Positions 16,013 through 24,852 of a stretch of DNA of 64,000 nucleotides are shown here, in pieces. The stretch spans positions 1-64,000 of the forward strand of contig CANQJC010000002.1 of assembly GCA_947624165.1 (NCBI GenBank). Direction: 5' to 3'. The notes beneath the pieces are model-generated. The model worked only from the letters and a program-made list of their open reading frames with translations. It searched no databases and had not been told where the DNA came from. This DNA is from an uncultured Clostridia bacterium. GTDB taxonomy: Bacteria; Bacillota; Clostridia; UBA1381. The position numbers and the translations under genes were made by a program. Numbering within the stretch: position 1 is the first letter of the stretch; each line of letters starts with the position of its first letter.

Positions 16013-17467
16013 ATGGGAAAACCAACAGGATTTTTAGAATATGACCGTCATCTTCCCGAGGACAGACCTCCGAAGGAAAGAATGAACGACTGGGACGAAT
16101 TTCATACGCATCTCGACATAGAAAAGCTTCGCCTTCAGGGCGCGAGATGCATGGACTGCGGCGTTCCGTTCTGCCATACGGGAAAGCAAATCGGCAGAAC
16201 TTCGATAGGCTGCCCGTTAAACAATCTCATACCCGAATGGAACGACCTCGTTTACAGAGGTGATATTGACGAAGCGTACAGACGGCTCTCGCTCACGAAC
16301 AATTTCCCCGAATTTACGGGAAGAGTATGTCCCGCGCTTTGTGAAGGCTCATGCACGCTCGGTATGCACGACCCCGCCGTTACCATACGAAGCATAGAAT
16401 GTCACATCATAGACACGATGTTCGACGAAGGCAAGGTAGAGGTGAGAATACCCGAAAAATCGACGGAAAAGCGCGTAGCCGTAGTTGGCAGCGGCCCCTC
16501 TGGACTTGCCTGCGCCGACCAGCTTAATCAGATGGGACACCGCGTGACCGTGTTCGAACGCGCAGACAGAGCCGGCGGACTGCTGATGTACGGCATACCT
16601 AACATGAAGCTCGACAAGAGCGTTGTCGCGCGGCGCGTTGCTTTGATGGAGAAGGAGGGAATAACCTTTCGTCTCAACACGGAGATAGGAAAGAATTATC
16701 CCGCTGTAAAACTCGTGAACGAATTTGACGCGGTCGTGCTTTGCTGCGGAGCCACAAAACCGAGACCTTTAAGCGTCGAGGGCGCGTCGCTTAAAGGCGT
16801 GCATTACGCCGTGGATTTCCTCAAGGCGAATACAAAAAGTATGCTCGATTCAAATTTTGAGGACAGAATGTTTATAAACGCGAAGGATAAGCACGTCGTT
16901 GTTATCGGCGGCGGCGATACGGGAACGGATTGCGTTGGTACCGCGATACGTCACGGATGCGCGAGCGTTGCGCAGCTTGAGATAATGCCGGAGCTTTCCG
17001 AGGAGCGGCTCCCGGATAATCCGTGGCCCGAATGGCCGAGGATCAAAAAGACCGATTACGGTCAGGAGGAAGCGATAGAGCTGTACGGACACGATCCCAG
17101 AGAATACCTCACAACGGTTACGAAGATAGACGCCGACGAAAAGGGACAGGTAAAAACCCTTCATACGGTGAAGGTGGATTGGTCGTCGGGTTCGCCCGTA
17201 CCCGTAAAGGGAACGGAGAGCGCGCGTCCGTGCGAGCTGGTGCTTATAGCCATGGGCTTCACAGGTCCCGAGCAGGAGCTTTTGTCACAGCTTACGCTCG
17301 ATACCGACGCGCGCAGCAATATACTCGCGTCGGAGGAGGATTACAAGACAAGTCTGAGAGGTGTTTTCGCCGCGGGAGACTGCCGCAGAGGTCAAAGTCT
17401 CGTCGTCTGGGCGATACGCGAGGGCAGACGCGCCGCCGATGCGGTCGATGAATTTTTAATGAAATAA
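16013..17467 (+). CDS. gltD: Glutamate synthase, small (beta) subunit
   Basis: A 484-residue FAD- and NAD(P)H-binding oxidoreductase with an N-terminal double iron-sulphur region (CMDCGVPFCHTG, GCPLNN, CPALCEGSC). A first dinucleotide fold VAVVGSGPSGLACA lies near residue 155, a second fold VVIGGGDTGTDC near 297, and a C-terminal AAGDCRRGQSLVVWAI motif is present. It passes electrons from NAD(P)H to the FMN of GltB. It forms a two-gene operon with gltB (GGAGG 11 nt before ATG) ending at a strong bidirectional terminator. A paralogue, NfnB, is at 51338. Confidence 0.95.
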   Translation: MGKPTGFLEYDRHLPEDRPPKERMNDWDEFHTHLDIEKLRLQGARCMDCGVPFCHTGKQIGRTSIGCPLNNLIPEWNDLVYRGDIDEAYRRLSLTNNFPEFTGRVCPALCEGSCTLGMHDPAVTIRSIECHIIDTMFDEGKVEVRIPEKSTEKRVAVVGSGPSGLACADQLNQMGHRVTVFERADRAGGLLMYGIPNMKLDKSVVARRVALMEKEGITFRLNTEIGKNYPAVKLVNEFDAVVLCCGATKPRPLSVEGASLKGVHYAVDFLKANTKSMLDSNFEDRMFINAKDKHVVVIGGGDTGTDCVGTAIRHGCASVAQLEIMPELSEERLPDNPWPEWPRIKKTDYGQEEAIELYGHDPREYLTTVTKIDADEKGQVKTLHTVKVDWSSGSPVPVKGTESARPCELVLIAMGFTGPEQELLSQLTLDTDARSNILASEEDYKTSLRGVFAAGDCRRGQSLVVWAIREGRRAADAVDEFLMK

Positions 17468-17496
17468 ATCGACGAACAGTAAAACGTACAATATAA

Positions 17497-17541
17497 AACG
17501 CCTTCTATGGTAATGTCGAAAAACCATAGAGGGCGTTTTTT
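17497..17541. terminator. Bidirectional terminator between gltD and aroA
   Basis: AACGCC-T-TCTATGGT (17497-17511) pairs with ACCATAGA-G-GGCGTT (17523-17537), followed by a T-run on the plus strand and TTTT on the minus strand. It serves the convergent gltD and aroA transcripts. Confidence 0.85.
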
Positions 17542-17565
17542 ACGTTAAAAATACAAGTGTGAATT

Positions 17566-18831
17566 TTATTTTCCCAGAGTACGGAAGTCGTCGAAGAAAT
17601 TCGGGTATGATACCCTCGCGCAATCCGCGTCGTCGAGAGTGGATTCTCCGTAAGCCGCCTGCGCAAGCACGGTCAGGCTCATAGCCATTCTGTGATCGCC
17701 GTAAGTCCTGAAGTCCGCGCCGCGTATATCCGCGCCGCCGTTTATTATCATGCCGTCGTCGGTCTCAGTAATGTCTATTCCGCATTTTGTGAATTCGTCG
17801 ACGACCGCGCGTATTCTGTTCGTTTCCTTGACCTTTAGCTCACGAGCGTCTTTTATAACGGTCGTACCCTCCGCGCACGCCGCGGCGACCGCGATGACGG
17901 GAAGCTCGTCAATAAGACGCGGGATAATTTCGCCGCCTATTACGACGCCTTTAAGAGTAGACGAGCGTACCGTGATGTCGGCTGCTTTTTCGCCCGCGCT
18001 CTCGCGTATGTTTTCGAGCTTGATATCCGCGCCCATATCGCGGAGTACGTCTATAATGCCGGTACGCGTCGGATTCACGCCGACGTTTTCTATCGTCACG
18101 CATGAATTTGGCATGATCGACGCGAGCACCATAAAAAATGCCGCGGAAGATATATCTCCCGGCACGACCGTATTTACGGCTTCGAGTTTGTTCGTTTTGC
18201 CTACCGTTATATCGAGACCGTCGATTTTTATATCCGCGCCCATCGCGCCGAGCATAAGCTCCGTATGGTCGCGGGATTTTTCTTTCTCTCTTATAAGCGT
18301 CACTCCGTCCGCGTAAAGTCCGGCAAGTATAATGGCGGTCTTTACCTGCGCGGACGCTACCGGCATATCGTACTCGATACCGTGCAGACGCGCGCCGTGG
18401 ATGATGAGAGGACAATATTCGTTTTCTATGTTCGCGCCCATAAGCGAGAGCGGTTTTGTGACTCTGCCCATGGGACGCTTCAGTATCGACGCGTCGCCGG
18501 TGATGACGCTGTCAAAATTCTGAGCCGACAATATGCCGCAAAGGAGACGCGTCGTCGTACCGCTGTTACCCGTGTAAAGCGTTTCGAGCGGTTTTTTCAG
18601 TCCCCGCATACCGTTTCCGCGCACAGTCACTTTTTCCGAAGCAACATCTATCCCGACGCCCATTTTTCGAAAACATTCGATGGTCGAAAGACAATCCGCG
18701 CCCATCAAAAAACCTTTTATCTCCGTCACGCCGTCCGCAAGCGAACCGAGCATTACGGCGCGATGAGAAACAGACTTGTCGCCCGGTACGCGCAGCACGC
18801 CGTTTGCCGATGAAATCTTATCTATAAGCAT
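17566..18831 (-). CDS. aroA: 3-phosphoshikimate 1-carboxyvinyltransferase (EPSP synthase)
   Basis: A 421-residue two-domain EPSP synthase joining shikimate-3-phosphate and phosphoenolpyruvate. The signatures are PGDKSVSHRAVMLGSLADG at residues 17-35, LYTGNSGTTTRLLCGIL near 85-101, and the C-terminal RELKVKETNRIRAV and YGDHRMAMSL motifs. The gene stands alone on the minus strand with its own promoter at 18860-18888 and GGAGG before its ATG. The pathway partner aroB is at 30887, so the shikimate genes are scattered in this genome. Confidence 0.95.
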   Translation of the reverse strand: MLIDKISSANGVLRVPGDKSVSHRAVMLGSLADGVTEIKGFLMGADCLSTIECFRKMGVGIDVASEKVTVRGNGMRGLKKPLETLYTGNSGTTTRLLCGILSAQNFDSVITGDASILKRPMGRVTKPLSLMGANIENEYCPLIIHGARLHGIEYDMPVASAQVKTAIILAGLYADGVTLIREKEKSRDHTELMLGAMGADIKIDGLDITVGKTNKLEAVNTVVPGDISSAAFFMVLASIMPNSCVTIENVGVNPTRTGIIDVLRDMGADIKLENIRESAGEKAADITVRSSTLKGVVIGGEIIPRLIDELPVIAVAAACAEGTTVIKDARELKVKETNRIRAVVDEFTKCGIDITETDDGMIINGGADIRGADFRTYGDHRMAMSLTVLAQAAYGESTLDDADCARVSYPNFFDDFRTLGK

Positions 18832-18859
18832 TTTTAAACCTCCGTATTATTCTAAATCC

Positions 18860-18888
18860 ATTATATCACAAATAATATGTAAAGACAA
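18860..18888 (-). promoter_or_regulatory. Sigma-A promoter for aroA
   Basis: On the minus strand TTGTCT (18888-18883) and TATAAT (18865-18860) are 17 nt apart, about 30 nt before the aroA start. Confidence 0.7.
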
Positions 18889-18924
18889 GTTTTAAAATTG
18901 TGAAGGGAGCTTTCTGACACGGAT

Positions 18925-20448
18925 ATGAAAAAACAAAGCTTTTTTACCGGCACTCTGATTCTTATGACGGCGAACGCGGTCTCCAAAATACTCGGCGCGG
19001 TATTTAAAATTCCGCTTACTTACATACTGCGGGAGGAAGGCATGGCGGTGTTCAATATCGCGTTTGAGGTTTACATAATGTTTCTTTCGTTTATAATTTC
19101 AGGTCTTCCGTTCGCCGTATCGAAGCTCGTCGCCGAATCAAATTCAAAAAACGAAACGGCGCGTATGCGTAAAACGGTGAACGTGTCCGCGCTGCTTTTG
19201 ACGCTTGTGGGATTGGCGGGAAGTCTGCTGTTATATGTTCTCGCGCCGTTTTTTGCGGCGGCGATGAAAGAGGAAAAGGCGATTTTCGCGATACGTATGA
19301 TCTCGCCGTCGGTGTTTTTCGTCGCGCTCGGCACCGCGTATAAAAGCTATTATCAGGGAGTGGCGAATATGATACCGACAGCGGTATCCCAGGTAGTGGA
19401 GTCGGTCGTAAAGCTTGCCGCGGGATATTATCTTGCGACGCTCCTCGCGCGCTTCGGAACGGAGATAACGGCGGGCGGCGCGATAATGGGAGTTACGGCG
19501 GGAGAGATCATAGCGACGGCGATACTTATATTCATGTATGTTGCGGAGAAAAAAGAAACGCATGTCAGATCCGAGACGGGCGCGGGGGAGATACTGAAGG
19601 ATCTGACAGCCGTCGCGCTGCCGCTTTTGTGCGCGTCCGTGGTTTCGAACGCGATAGGGATCGCCGACACGACGCTTATACGTTCGCGTCTGCTCGACGG
19701 CGGCTTTTCGCCCGATAAGGCGAGATTCGTATACGGTGCGTACACGGGCTACGCGCTGACCGTGTTTCATCTGCCGGTAGGCATACTTGCGACGCTCGGA
19801 GTAAGCATACTGCCGATAATCGCGGGCGCGCGGGCGGTAAATAATACGCGCAGGGCGCGTCTTGCCGCCGATATGGGAATACGTCTTGCGGTCATGCTGT
19901 CGCTTCCGTGCGCCGTCATAATGTATACGATGAGCGGCGAAATACTGTCGGTGCTTTTCCGAAACGCTACCGCCGCGCCGATGCTTAAAGCGGTCGCGCC
20001 GTGCGCCGTTATGCTCTGCGTAACACAGATGACTTCGGCTATACTTCAATCGTCGGGAATGATAATGCTTCCGTTTTTTACGTCGCTTGCGGGCAGCGCG
20101 GTCAAGCTTACCATGAGCTACTTCTTGATAGCCGTGCCGCAAATCAACATTTACGGCAGCGCGTTAAGCTCCGTTGCCGCATACAGTCTGACCGCCGTGT
20201 TAAATATGATCGCTGTAAGAAGACGTTTGGGCTTGAAGCAGAGCGTCGCGGCGATAATCATAAAACCCTCCGCCGCCGCCGCGCTTATGCTGTTTGTAAT
20301 ACGCCTTGTCCGCGCTCCGTTCGCTTCGATAGGCGAAATAATGTACCCTGCGGCAGTCTGCGCCGTATCGGGAGCGGCGTATATTGCCGCGCTGTTTCTG
20401 ACGGACGCGGTATCCGTGAAGGAGGTAAAAATGATTCTCAAAGGATAG
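18925..20448 (+). CDS. SpoVB/YabM-like MOP-superfamily flippase
   Basis: A 507-residue polytopic protein with about 14 hydrophobic segments. It opens FFTGTLILMTANAVSKILGA, the typical N-terminus of SpoVB-type polysaccharide/lipid flippases (MviN/MATE relatives). SpoVB-like proteins act in spore cortex synthesis, and YabM-type members export lipid-linked precursors; the sequence cannot separate these. Its place before mazG and the yabO-yabR cluster matches Bacillus yabM-yabN. GAAGGGAG lies 15 nt before the ATG, which is long, and no better in-frame start is visible. Confidence 0.85.
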   Translation: MKKQSFFTGTLILMTANAVSKILGAVFKIPLTYILREEGMAVFNIAFEVYIMFLSFIISGLPFAVSKLVAESNSKNETARMRKTVNVSALLLTLVGLAGSLLLYVLAPFFAAAMKEEKAIFAIRMISPSVFFVALGTAYKSYYQGVANMIPTAVSQVVESVVKLAAGYYLATLLARFGTEITAGGAIMGVTAGEIIATAILIFMYVAEKKETHVRSETGAGEILKDLTAVALPLLCASVVSNAIGIADTTLIRSRLLDGGFSPDKARFVYGAYTGYALTVFHLPVGILATLGVSILPIIAGARAVNNTRRARLAADMGIRLAVMLSLPCAVIMYTMSGEILSVLFRNATAAPMLKAVAPCAVMLCVTQMTSAILQSSGMIMLPFFTSLAGSAVKLTMSYFLIAVPQINIYGSALSSVAAYSLTAVLNMIAVRRRLGLKQSVAAIIIKPSAAAALMLFVIRLVRAPFASIGEIMYPAAVCAVSGAAYIAALFLTDAVSVKEVKMILKG

Positions 20449-20450
20449 GC

Positions 20451-20479
20451 TTGTAAAAATCCGCGCAAGGTGGTATAAT
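20451..20479 (+). promoter_or_regulatory. Sigma-A promoter for mazG
   Basis: TTGTAA at 20451-20456 and a consensus TATAAT at 20474-20479 with a 17-nt spacer, immediately after the flippase stop. Confidence 0.75.
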
Positions 20480-20513
20480 CAGATTGATTACAAACAGAGA
20501 GGAAGTAAAGCAT

Positions 20514-21287
20514 ATGAAAAAATATACGATAGTCGATTTACGCTCCATACTTGTTAGACTGCGCGGTGAAAACGGCTGTCCGTGGGACAGAGCGCAGACA
20601 CACCAAAGCATAAAGAAGAGTATGATAGAGGAATGTTACGAAGCGATCGACGCGCTTGACAGCGGAGACGATCATGCTTTTGCGAACGAGCTGGGAGACG
20701 TGCTTTTGCAGGTCGCGTTTCATTCGAGGATAGCCGAGGAAAGGGGCGCGTTCGACTTCGACGACGTTGTAAACGAAATATGCACAAAGCTTATAACGCG
20801 CCATACCCATGTGTTTGGCGGCGACAAGGCGGCGAGCGCGGAGGAGGCACTCGGACAGTGGGAAAAGAATAAAAAGAAAGAAAAAAATCTTGATTCGTAC
20901 ACCGCTATGCTTAAGGACGTACCGCGTTACCTGCCGTCTCTCATGCGAAGCGAGAAGATACAGAAAAAGGCGGCGGGTGTCGGCTTCGACTGGGACGAAA
21001 CGGACGGCGTATACGATAAGATAAACGAGGAAATAGAAGAACTCAAGGAAGCGACCGCGTCGGGCGTAGAGGGAAAAACAGAGGAGGAATTCGGAGATTT
21101 GCTCTTCAGCGTCGTAAACCTTGGCAGACATCTCGGACTTACTCCCGAGATATCGCTTGCGAAAGCGTCGGACAAGTTTATAAACAGATTTGAAAAAATG
21201 GAAGAAAAAGCTTTATCCGAAGGACTTGATTTGGCAAACACGCCGCCGGATAAGCTCGACGAACTTTGGAACAGCGTCAAGAAATAA
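20514..21287 (+). CDS. mazG: Nucleoside triphosphate pyrophosphohydrolase MazG (YabN-like)
   Basis: A 257-residue tandem MazG protein that hydrolyses (d)NTPs to monophosphates and pyrophosphate. The first domain carries GCPWDRAQTHQSIKKSMIEE, EEC-E and ELGDVLLQVAFHSRI; the second carries EEIEELKEA and EEFGDLLFSVVNLGRHLG. The acidic residues in these helices bind magnesium. Bacillus YabN has an additional N-terminal methylase-like domain that is absent here. ATG 20514 follows GAGAGGAAG; an upstream in-frame start at 20484 is rejected. The convergent gene at 21294 ends only 6 nt away with no terminator between. Confidence 0.92.
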   Translation: MKKYTIVDLRSILVRLRGENGCPWDRAQTHQSIKKSMIEECYEAIDALDSGDDHAFANELGDVLLQVAFHSRIAEERGAFDFDDVVNEICTKLITRHTHVFGGDKAASAEEALGQWEKNKKKEKNLDSYTAMLKDVPRYLPSLMRSEKIQKKAAGVGFDWDETDGVYDKINEEIEELKEATASGVEGKTEEEFGDLLFSVVNLGRHLGLTPEISLAKASDKFINRFEKMEEKALSEGLDLANTPPDKLDELWNSVKK

Positions 21288-21293
21288 AATATT

Positions 21294-22904
21294 TTATTGA
21301 GTTATGTCTTTTTCGAACACGTATGCGCCGTCCCTGAGGTAAATGTGACCGTACAGCCCGCCGTCTTTTGCGGTAAGGGCAAACGATCCGCTGCCCTCGG
21401 GGACGGCGTATATATTTATAACGCTGTAATTCGGCATAAGCGCGAAGAAACGGCAGCTGTCGGACAGGAGCAGCGTTTCAAAATCAGTCTCGTCACCGGC
21501 GGTCTTAAATTCCGCGCCGTTTTCCACGGGGACGATATGGTTTATATTTCTCGTATTCAACTCGTGCATAAGACACCCCGATAAATCCGCAATACCGCTG
21601 CACGCGGCGCGTATATTTTCGTAATATTCCGTGCTCTCCGTGTCGGGATAATAAGCAACGGTATCGAGCAAATACGCGTGTATGTCGGGCGACATTAAAT
21701 CGTTTGCGAAATCGTCGTCCGTAATATTACGGACGATCTGCGAATCGTGCGCCGACACGTCGTTGTATCGGCTTACTTCGCCCGCTCCCGATACGGTAAA
21801 GACAAACGCCGCGCACGAAAAAATCACGGCGCATATGCCCGTCCTGACTTTACGCGGTATAAGAGAAAGCAGCTCGTCAAACATAACGCCGATACCGACT
21901 GTGAAGAAGAATACGGAACGCAGAGTAAAACGCGTGTCCTCTATCACGAAAAAAATGATTATTCCGCTCAGCGACATAAGAAGCCCGAATACGGCTTTTT
22001 TTATACAAAAACGTTTATCGCGATATCCGCGCGAAGCGCATACGGCGAAAATCACGCATAATACGGACGTGAGTAAAAGAAGCGATCCGTGACCTTTGAC
22101 GAGGACGTTAACGCCGCGTATAAAGCCCGAACAAATCATTTTCGCGTTCAACCGACCGACGACGCGCAGAAACGCGGAGCCTATGAGCACCGTGTGGCTC
22201 GCTATCCCGCTCGTTAGAATACGTCCGCGTTCGCTTATGACTTCGGAGCTGCGGTTTAATATGTAATAAAGTGCTATTGCGGCGGTATGTACGAACGGAA
22301 TCGCCATAGCGCGTTTGCCGGCGTGTCTCGATAGGAGATACAAGCTGAGCAGTATATAAAGCGGTATGACCTGCTCGCAAAATCCCACCGCGAAAAACCC
22401 TGTCAGGAAGTAAAACGCCATGTATCGCTTCTTTTTATATTCGGAATACTTCATAATAAGAAACGCCGACAGAGACACAAAAAACAGCGCGCTTACGCTT
22501 CGTATCGCCGACGCCATCCAGTATGTGGCTTCGATGTTGAGCGGAAACAGGCAAATCATAAGCATCATGAATCCGCGCGGCGTAAATCCGTCCTTATAAA
22601 GTACGTCACAAAGCATGAACGCGGAGGAAACAAGCATCAGACATATAAAAAGCTTCAGCACCCACATCGAGCGGAACATGGGACCGACGATGAATATATC
22701 GGCGAGTCCCGCAAAGGGTCTTATGGAAAATTTTTGATTCGGAATAACATACTGCGTCCATATATCGTCGCACATGTCGCCGTACAAAAACCAATCGTCC
22801 ATGACGGGCATATATTTTATTCCTGCGGCGAATCTCTGAACGAGCAACAGACAAAGGATCGAGCAGACCGCCATATACATATATCCGTTTTCCGTCTTCT
22901 TCAT
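21294..22904 (-). CDS. Polytopic membrane protein, possible GT-C-type glycosyltransferase
   Basis: A 536-residue protein of unknown function with about ten hydrophobic segments across residues 9-380 and a soluble, probably extracytoplasmic, C-terminal part (about 385-536). After the first membrane segment it has a diacidic motif (PVMDDWFLYGD, Asp36-Asp37) in a loop, as in many GT-C glycosyltransferases that use lipid-linked sugars, so a surface-glycan role is possible. The C-terminus ends in a beta-rich AKDGGLYGHIYLRDGAYVF element. GTGGAG precedes the ATG. It interrupts the otherwise Bacillus-like yabN-yabO order and is divergent from an XRE regulator. Confidence 0.5.
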   Translation of the reverse strand: MKKTENGYMYMAVCSILCLLLVQRFAAGIKYMPVMDDWFLYGDMCDDIWTQYVIPNQKFSIRPFAGLADIFIVGPMFRSMWVLKLFICLMLVSSAFMLCDVLYKDGFTPRGFMMLMICLFPLNIEATYWMASAIRSVSALFFVSLSAFLIMKYSEYKKKRYMAFYFLTGFFAVGFCEQVIPLYILLSLYLLSRHAGKRAMAIPFVHTAAIALYYILNRSSEVISERGRILTSGIASHTVLIGSAFLRVVGRLNAKMICSGFIRGVNVLVKGHGSLLLLTSVLCVIFAVCASRGYRDKRFCIKKAVFGLLMSLSGIIIFFVIEDTRFTLRSVFFFTVGIGVMFDELLSLIPRKVRTGICAVIFSCAAFVFTVSGAGEVSRYNDVSAHDSQIVRNITDDDFANDLMSPDIHAYLLDTVAYYPDTESTEYYENIRAACSGIADLSGCLMHELNTRNINHIVPVENGAEFKTAGDETDFETLLLSDSCRFFALMPNYSVINIYAVPEGSGSFALTAKDGGLYGHIYLRDGAYVFEKDITQ

Positions 22905-22947
22905 AATTACTCCACCCCGTCTATCGCATTAGCAATAACATTATATA

Positions 22948-22980
22948 TCTATAAATATTATTTGTCAACTCTATAAATAT
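22948..22980. promoter_or_regulatory. 11-bp direct repeat, possible operator for the XRE regulator
   Basis: TCTATAAATAT occurs at 22948-22958 and again at 22970-22980, exactly 22 bp (two helical turns) apart, in the divergent gap between the membrane-protein gene and the XRE gene. This spacing suits binding of two regulator dimers on one face. Confidence 0.45.
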
Positions 22981-23028
22981 AATTCTTTTTCACTGTTGAT
23001 GTTATACTGTATGCGGAGGTATTTATCT

Positions 23029-23331
23029 ATGAATGTGGGACTTAGAATAAAGGCTTTGCGCGAACAAAAAGGTATTACGGTGAACAAGCTCGCGAATTTG
23101 GCGGGCATTTCTCAGAGTTATCTGCGCGATGTTGAACTTGAGAACAAAAATCCGACAGTTGAAACTCTTTCTTACTTCTGCGACGCTCTGGGCGTTACGC
23201 TCAGGGACTTTTTTGACACGGAGGATTTTGCGGAAAGCAAGATCAGCATATTCTTAAAGCCCGAAATCGAAAAACTTAGCATTGAGCAACAAATGCGCCT
23301 TGCGGATTTCCTGAAGACACTGAAATTATAA
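23029..23331 (+). CDS. XRE-family helix-turn-helix regulator
   Basis: A 100-residue protein with an N-terminal HTH_3 domain (about residues 1-62; LAGISQSYLRDVELENKNPT is the recognition region) and a short C-terminal helical tail (IEKLSIEQQMRLADFLKTL) that may dimerise. This plan resembles SinR/SlrR-type repressors. ATG 23029 follows GCGGAGG by 9 nt. It is divergent from the membrane protein at 21294-22904 across a gap with a phased direct repeat, so it may control itself and that gene. The target is unknown. Confidence 0.8.
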   Translation: MNVGLRIKALREQKGITVNKLANLAGISQSYLRDVELENKNPTVETLSYFCDALGVTLRDFFDTEDFAESKISIFLKPEIEKLSIEQQMRLADFLKTLKL

Positions 23332-23369
23332 TTTTTTTAGGAAAATTGGCTTAAAATGGCGTAAAAGTC

Positions 23370-23398
23370 TTGACATATCGAAAAAAATGTAATAAAAT
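23370..23398 (+). promoter_or_regulatory. Consensus sigma-A promoter for hup
   Basis: TTGACA at 23370-23375 and TAAAAT at 23393-23398 with a 17-nt spacer. A leader of about 70 nt follows. Confidence 0.8.
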
Positions 23399-23407
23399 TA
23401 TCCATGA

Positions 23408-23454
23408 ACGAGCATTTCTGTGAAAAATGTTCGTAAGAACAAAAAATTTTTTTT
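23408..23454 (+). promoter_or_regulatory. Leader hairpin of hup
   Basis: ACGAGCATTT (23408-23417) pairs with AAATGTTCGT (23425-23434) with one G-U pair, then GTTC-GTAA-GAAC overlaps it, and A6T8 follows at 23441-23454. The hairpin and T-run are 12 nt apart, so it is not a classical terminator. It may stabilise or regulate the mRNA. Confidence 0.45.
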
Positions 23455-23475
23455 GAATGATTAGGAGGAAAAATC

Positions 23476-23751
23476 ATGAACAAAACAGAATTGGTAGCAG
23501 CAGTTGCTCAGAAAGCAGAATTGTCAAAGAAGGACGCTGAAAAGGCGTTGGCAGCGGTTACGGCATCTATAACGGAAGCTCTTACCGCCGGCGAAAAGGT
23601 ACAGCTTGTTGGATTCGGCACATTTGAAGTAAGAAAAAGAGACGCAAGAACGGGTAAGAATCCCCGTACGGGCGAGACGATCAAGATCGCTGCTTCAAAG
23701 GTTCCTGCTTTCAAGGCGGGCAAGGCTCTTAAGGACGTTGTAAATAAGTAA
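23476..23751 (+). CDS. hup: DNA-binding protein HU
   Basis: A 91-residue HU/IHF-family nucleoid protein. It starts [20 protein letters not shown], followed by the [21 protein letters not shown] region that forms the DNA-embracing beta arms. HU dimers bend and compact DNA. AGGAGG lies 7 nt before the ATG and a consensus promoter lies upstream, as expected for an abundant protein. Its own strong terminator separates it from rqcP. Its location inside the yab cluster resembles gene orders in other Clostridia. Confidence 0.95.
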   Translation: MNKTELVAAVAQKAELSKKDAEKALAAVTASITEALTAGEKVQLVGFGTFEVRKRDARTGKNPRTGETIKIAASKVPAFKAGKALKDVVNK

Positions 23752-23765
23752 TAGAGCATTTATAA

Positions 23766-23802
23766 AAATACGGGCGGCGCGTATAACGCGCCGCCCGTAT
23801 TT
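23766..23802. terminator. Terminator after hup
   Basis: AAATACGGGCGGCGCG (23766-23781) and its exact inverse CGCGCCGCCCGTATTT (23787-23802) form a 16-bp perfect stem with a 5-nt loop. The T-tail is short but the stem is very stable. Confidence 0.75.
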
Positions 23803-23844
23803 CATAACATGGATTGTATATTTCGAAGGGAGTTTTCCGAAAAA

Positions 23845-24087
23845 ATGAGAATAGACAAGTATCTTAAGGTTTCAAGACTTATAAAAAGACGCTCCGTGGC
23901 AAACGAAGCGTGCGACTGCGGAAGGATAACGGTGAACGGAAAAATCGTCAAAGCGTCCTACGACGTAAAGGAAAATGACATAATCGAGATAAAAATGGGA
24001 GAAAGGACCGTAAAGGTACAGGTCGCGTCGATTGCCGAGCACGTCCTGAAAAATGATGCTTCGACGCTGTATAAACCGCTTGTGTAA
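23845..24087 (+). CDS. rqcP: S4-domain RNA-binding protein RqcP (YabO)
   Basis: An 80-residue S4 domain protein opening MRIDKYLKVSRLIKRRSVANEAC, typical of RqcP/YabO and Hsp15. RqcP works with RqcH on stalled 50S subunits in ribosome quality control, stabilising P-site tRNA during alanine tailing. ATG 23845 follows AAGGGAG; the upstream start at 23809 is rejected. It is followed by yabP, yabQ, divIC and an S1 protein, as in Bacillus. Confidence 0.88.
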   Translation: MRIDKYLKVSRLIKRRSVANEACDCGRITVNGKIVKASYDVKENDIIEIKMGERTVKVQVASIAEHVLKNDASTLYKPLV

Positions 24088-24151
24088 TACTTTGCCCGAC
24101 ATTCTCATATAATTTATACTGACGAAAGCGTGAAACGGGGAGGTCGGGGAA

Positions 24152-24409
24152 ATGGAAAGAGCCGAGCATATAATCACGATAAAGAACAGGGCGCACATGT
24201 CGCTGTCGGGAGTAAAGGACGTGTCGGAATTTTCCGACACGCGCGTAATACTGAAAACGTCGATGGGCGGACTTGTGATAAAGGGCAAGAAACTCAGCAT
24301 AAGTCAGCTTAATACCGATTCGGGGACGCTTGAGGTGAGCGGAGAGCTCCAGTCGGCGCAGTATAACAGCGCGGCGGGCGAGGGCTTTTTCGCCGGACTT
24401 TTCAAATGA
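24152..24409 (+). CDS. yabP: Sporulation protein YabP
   Basis: An 85-residue protein with repeated beta strands (HIITIKNRAHMSLSGVKDV, MGGLVIKGKKL, LNTDSGTLEVSG) matching YabP, a sporulation-specific protein of unknown mechanism. A GGGGAGGTCGGGG-rich stretch precedes the ATG. It overlaps yabQ by 4 nt, so the two are translationally coupled. Related to the YqfC family. Confidence 0.9.
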   Translation: MERAEHIITIKNRAHMSLSGVKDVSEFSDTRVILKTSMGGLVIKGKKLSISQLNTDSGTLEVSGELQSAQYNSAAGEGFFAGLFK

Positions 24410-24852
24410 TGAACAAAGACCTTTTGGTTTTTATCGTTATGATATGCTGCGGCGCAGCCGTTTCGCTTTTTTTCGACCTGCTGCGTGCCGTCCGCATGAC
24501 GTTTAAACCGCCGTCCGTTCTGGTGGCTGTGAGCGACGTGGTTTTTACGGCGGCGGCGGTGTTTGCGGTCATGGCGTGCGTATGGAATTTCAACAGCGGT
24601 ATATTCAGAGCGTATGAGCCGATAGGGCTTCTTTTGGGCGGGATTTTTTATTTTCTGCTCGCGAGCAGATGGATTTTGAAGCTTTTTTTGCTCATAATCG
24701 AAAATATTTTGAAATTTGTCGGGTTTATTTTCAAAATACTCTTGACACCGTCGATGTTTTTGTATAAAATTTTAGTAGTACCCGTAGCGGGACAAATAAA
24801 AAAACTGATACAAAGGAGCCGCGACGCATATGCTAAGCGAATACAAAAATAA
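24406..24852 (+). CDS. yabQ: Spore cortex biosynthesis protein YabQ
   Basis: A 148-residue membrane protein with about four hydrophobic segments in residues 5-120 and a basic C-terminus (IKKLIQRSRDAYAKRIQK). It matches YabQ by position after yabP and by FFDLLRAVRMTFKPPS after the first segment. In Bacillus YabQ is needed for spore cortex formation and sits in the outer forespore membrane. Two ATG codons stand in tandem at 24406 and 24409. The gene overlaps divIC by 23 nt. Confidence 0.85.
   Translation: MMNKDLLVFIVMICCGAAVSLFFDLLRAVRMTFKPPSVLVAVSDVVFTAAAVFAVMACVWNFNSGIFRAYEPIGLLLGGIFYFLLASRWILKLFLLIIENILKFVGFIFKILLTPSMFLYKILVVPVAGQIKKLIQRSRDAYAKRIQK

Noticed and set aside
19231-20142. A 303-codon minus-strand frame opposite the SpoVB-like flippase
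   Set aside because: Extreme Arg/His/Tyr content and no motif; it mirrors the GC-rich codons of the real gene.
23408-23454. Intrinsic terminator or attenuator in the hup leader
   Set aside because: The hairpin and the T-run are 12 nt apart, and an A-run precedes the Ts, so it does not fit an intrinsic terminator; I list it only as a leader hairpin.
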